In this document: piece after piece, positions 23,269 to 24,084 of the stretch | Numbering within the stretch: the first letter of the stretch is position 1 | How the letters are laid out: each line of letters opens with the position of its first letter | Source of the DNA: UBA7236 sp043727235 | GTDB lineage: Bacteria; Bacteroidota; Bacteroidia; Chitinophagales; BACL12 | DNA length: 24,084 nucleotides | Assembly (NCBI GenBank): GCA_043727235.1 | Contig: JAYSYX010000313.1 | Span: forward strand, 1 to 24,084 | Direction: 5' to 3' | Made by a program: the position numbers and the translations under genes | The notes under the pieces: model-generated | What the model was told of the DNA's origin: nothing | The model's database searches: none | What the model saw: only the letters and a program-made list of their open reading frames with translations

Positions 23269-23716
23269 CTACCATCGGCACCAATTTACTGATATCACCT
23301 TTATGTCGCAGCACTTCCTTTACAATTGTTGAACTGATATGGGAAAATTCGGGCGCACTTAAAATAAATACCGTTTCAACTTCCGGATACATGGTTTTAT
23401 TCGTCTGTGCTATTACTCTTTCGTATTCATAATCCGATACACCTCTCAATCCACGCAGAATATATTTTGATTGCTGTCTTTTACAAAAATCAACTGTTAG
23501 CCCTTCATAACTTTCAATCACCACATTCTCAGCCGAACCATAAATTTCCTGCAACCAATTCATTCGCTGCTCCAAAGTAAAATACCCCGACTTCTGCGAA
23601 TTTGCACCAATGGCAATAATGATCTTATCAAACAATGGCATGGCACGTTCAATAATATTCACATGACCCAACGTTATCGGATCAAACGACCCCGGAAAGA
23701 CTGCTATTTTGGACAT
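23252..23716 (-). CDS. coaD: Phosphopantetheine adenylyltransferase
   Basis: A 154-residue protein, near the usual length of about 160, that joins ATP and 4'-phosphopantetheine to give dephospho-CoA, the penultimate step of coenzyme A synthesis. The nucleotidyltransferase signature GSFDPITLGH (9-18) has the T/HxGH pattern as TLGH. RGLRGVSDYEYE (about 88-99) is the conserved substrate-binding stretch, and ISSTIVKE (127-134) is the C-terminal ATP-binding ISST(K/I) motif. The start ATG at 23716 follows ACCGC on the minus strand without a Shine-Dalgarno. The gene is convergent with the NUDIX gene, overlapping its last 17 bases. With pyrE one gene away this is a small cofactor and nucleotide cluster. 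Confidence 0.95.
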   Translation of the reverse strand: MSKIAVFPGSFDPITLGHVNIIERAMPLFDKIIIAIGANSQKSGYFTLEQRMNWLQEIYGSAENVVIESYEGLTVDFCKRQQSKYILRGLRGVSDYEYERVIAQTNKTMYPEVETVFILSAPEFSHISSTIVKEVLRHKGDISKLVPMVVNRGA

Positions 23717-24084
23717 GCGGTAAAGGTAGTGGTTTGGAGTGGGAAATGATATTTCTCCTCCTAAGTCAAAGCAGGGTTCTTTTTACAGTTAAAATTTTAT
23801 ACCGACAAAACACTGCTACATGGAAGGAGTGAGGAGAAAGGAGAAAGGAGTTTAAATTTCTGGCGAAATTTTATTAGGTCCCACGCATTCGACTGCCCCG
23901 CCAGAGTCTACACAGAAAATAAATTATCACAGTTTACTATATCTTTCATGTGGGACTCTGGCGGAATTGGGACGGAAATCTCCGGCTCCACAGAGATTCT
24001 ATGTTAAGATTCTAGTTTTTTTAATAATTTTGTTTAAAAGAACGACTTTAAGTCAGTTCGTGAAGGGCTGCACCTTGGTGTTGC
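23717..24084. other. Terminal 368-base stretch without a recognisable gene
   Basis: Apart from the inverted repeat at 23898-23964, it contains GGAGAAA-type tandem units (23832-23850), an AATCTC/GAGATT hairpin (23977-23982 with 23993-23998), and a short hairpin near 24041-24060 (GAACGACT / AGTCAGTTC). On the minus strand the far right end reads briefly in all frames before stops at about 24030-24055, so an incoming minus-strand gene could end there, but no family can be recognised in so few codons. Confidence 0.55.
23898..23964. repeat. 11-bp inverted repeat CCGCCAGAGTC / GACTCTGGCGG
   Basis: CCGCCAGAGTC (23898-23908) and GACTCTGGCGG (23954-23964) are exact reverse complements with a 45-base AT-rich loop. 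A second pair, GTCCCAC (23878-23884) and GTGGGAC (23950-23956), overlaps the first, so alternative foldings exist. It lies upstream of coaD and could be a small palindromic element. Confidence 0.65.

Overview
The window looks like AT-rich chromosomal DNA from a member of the Bacteroidota. The clearest signs are five secreted proteins whose C-termini have the 'YPNP ... GxYxVxI' form of a type IX secretion (T9SS) sorting domain. Other signs are a BamA/TamA-type barrel made as a lipoprotein (TamL type), starts without Shine-Dalgarno sequences, and -7 boxes of the TAnnTTTG type. The spacers carry the short palindromic and tandem repeats typical of this phylum. I see no tRNA, rRNA, transposase, integrase, phage gene or CRISPR array.

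Left part (1-6289): the 3' half of hutI (histidine degradation); a minus-strand small membrane protein with an odd mix of respiratory-enzyme-like motifs; a four-PKD-domain T9SS cargo protein; a thiolase flanked by related palindromic elements; a conserved exported protein of unknown function; and a 740-base spacer with a 164-base direct repeat and a 46-base element present three times.

Middle (6290-18705): an SpoU-type RNA methyltransferase and tamL start head to head with a 27-base overlap. A small, GC-rich minus-strand ORF of 52 codons (9653-9811) follows. Then comes a plus-strand block of surface or secreted proteins: two tandem paralogues with FG-GAP/VCBS-like calcium-binding repeats, a 128-residue exported protein, an 841-residue GEVED/PKD mosaic, and an extracellular endonuclease/exonuclease/phosphatase-fold enzyme. 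TamL probably serves outer-membrane assembly, and four of the proteins in the block (all but the 128-residue one) carry the C-terminal signal for export across that membrane.

Right part (18706-24084): housekeeping and lipid genes. These are a cytoplasmic protein of unknown function (minus), a three-histidine-box fatty acid desaturase (minus), a small two-TM protein overlapping pyrE (both minus), a NUDIX hydrolase whose start codon overlaps that of pyrE in the palindrome CATG, and coaD, convergent with and overlapping the NUDIX gene. The last 370 bases hold only repeats.

I found no clear new multi-gene defence or biosynthetic system. The most promising unexplained items are the 52-codon ORF, the HDTYFVI membrane protein, the compact head-to-head start pairs, and the layered intergenic repeats.
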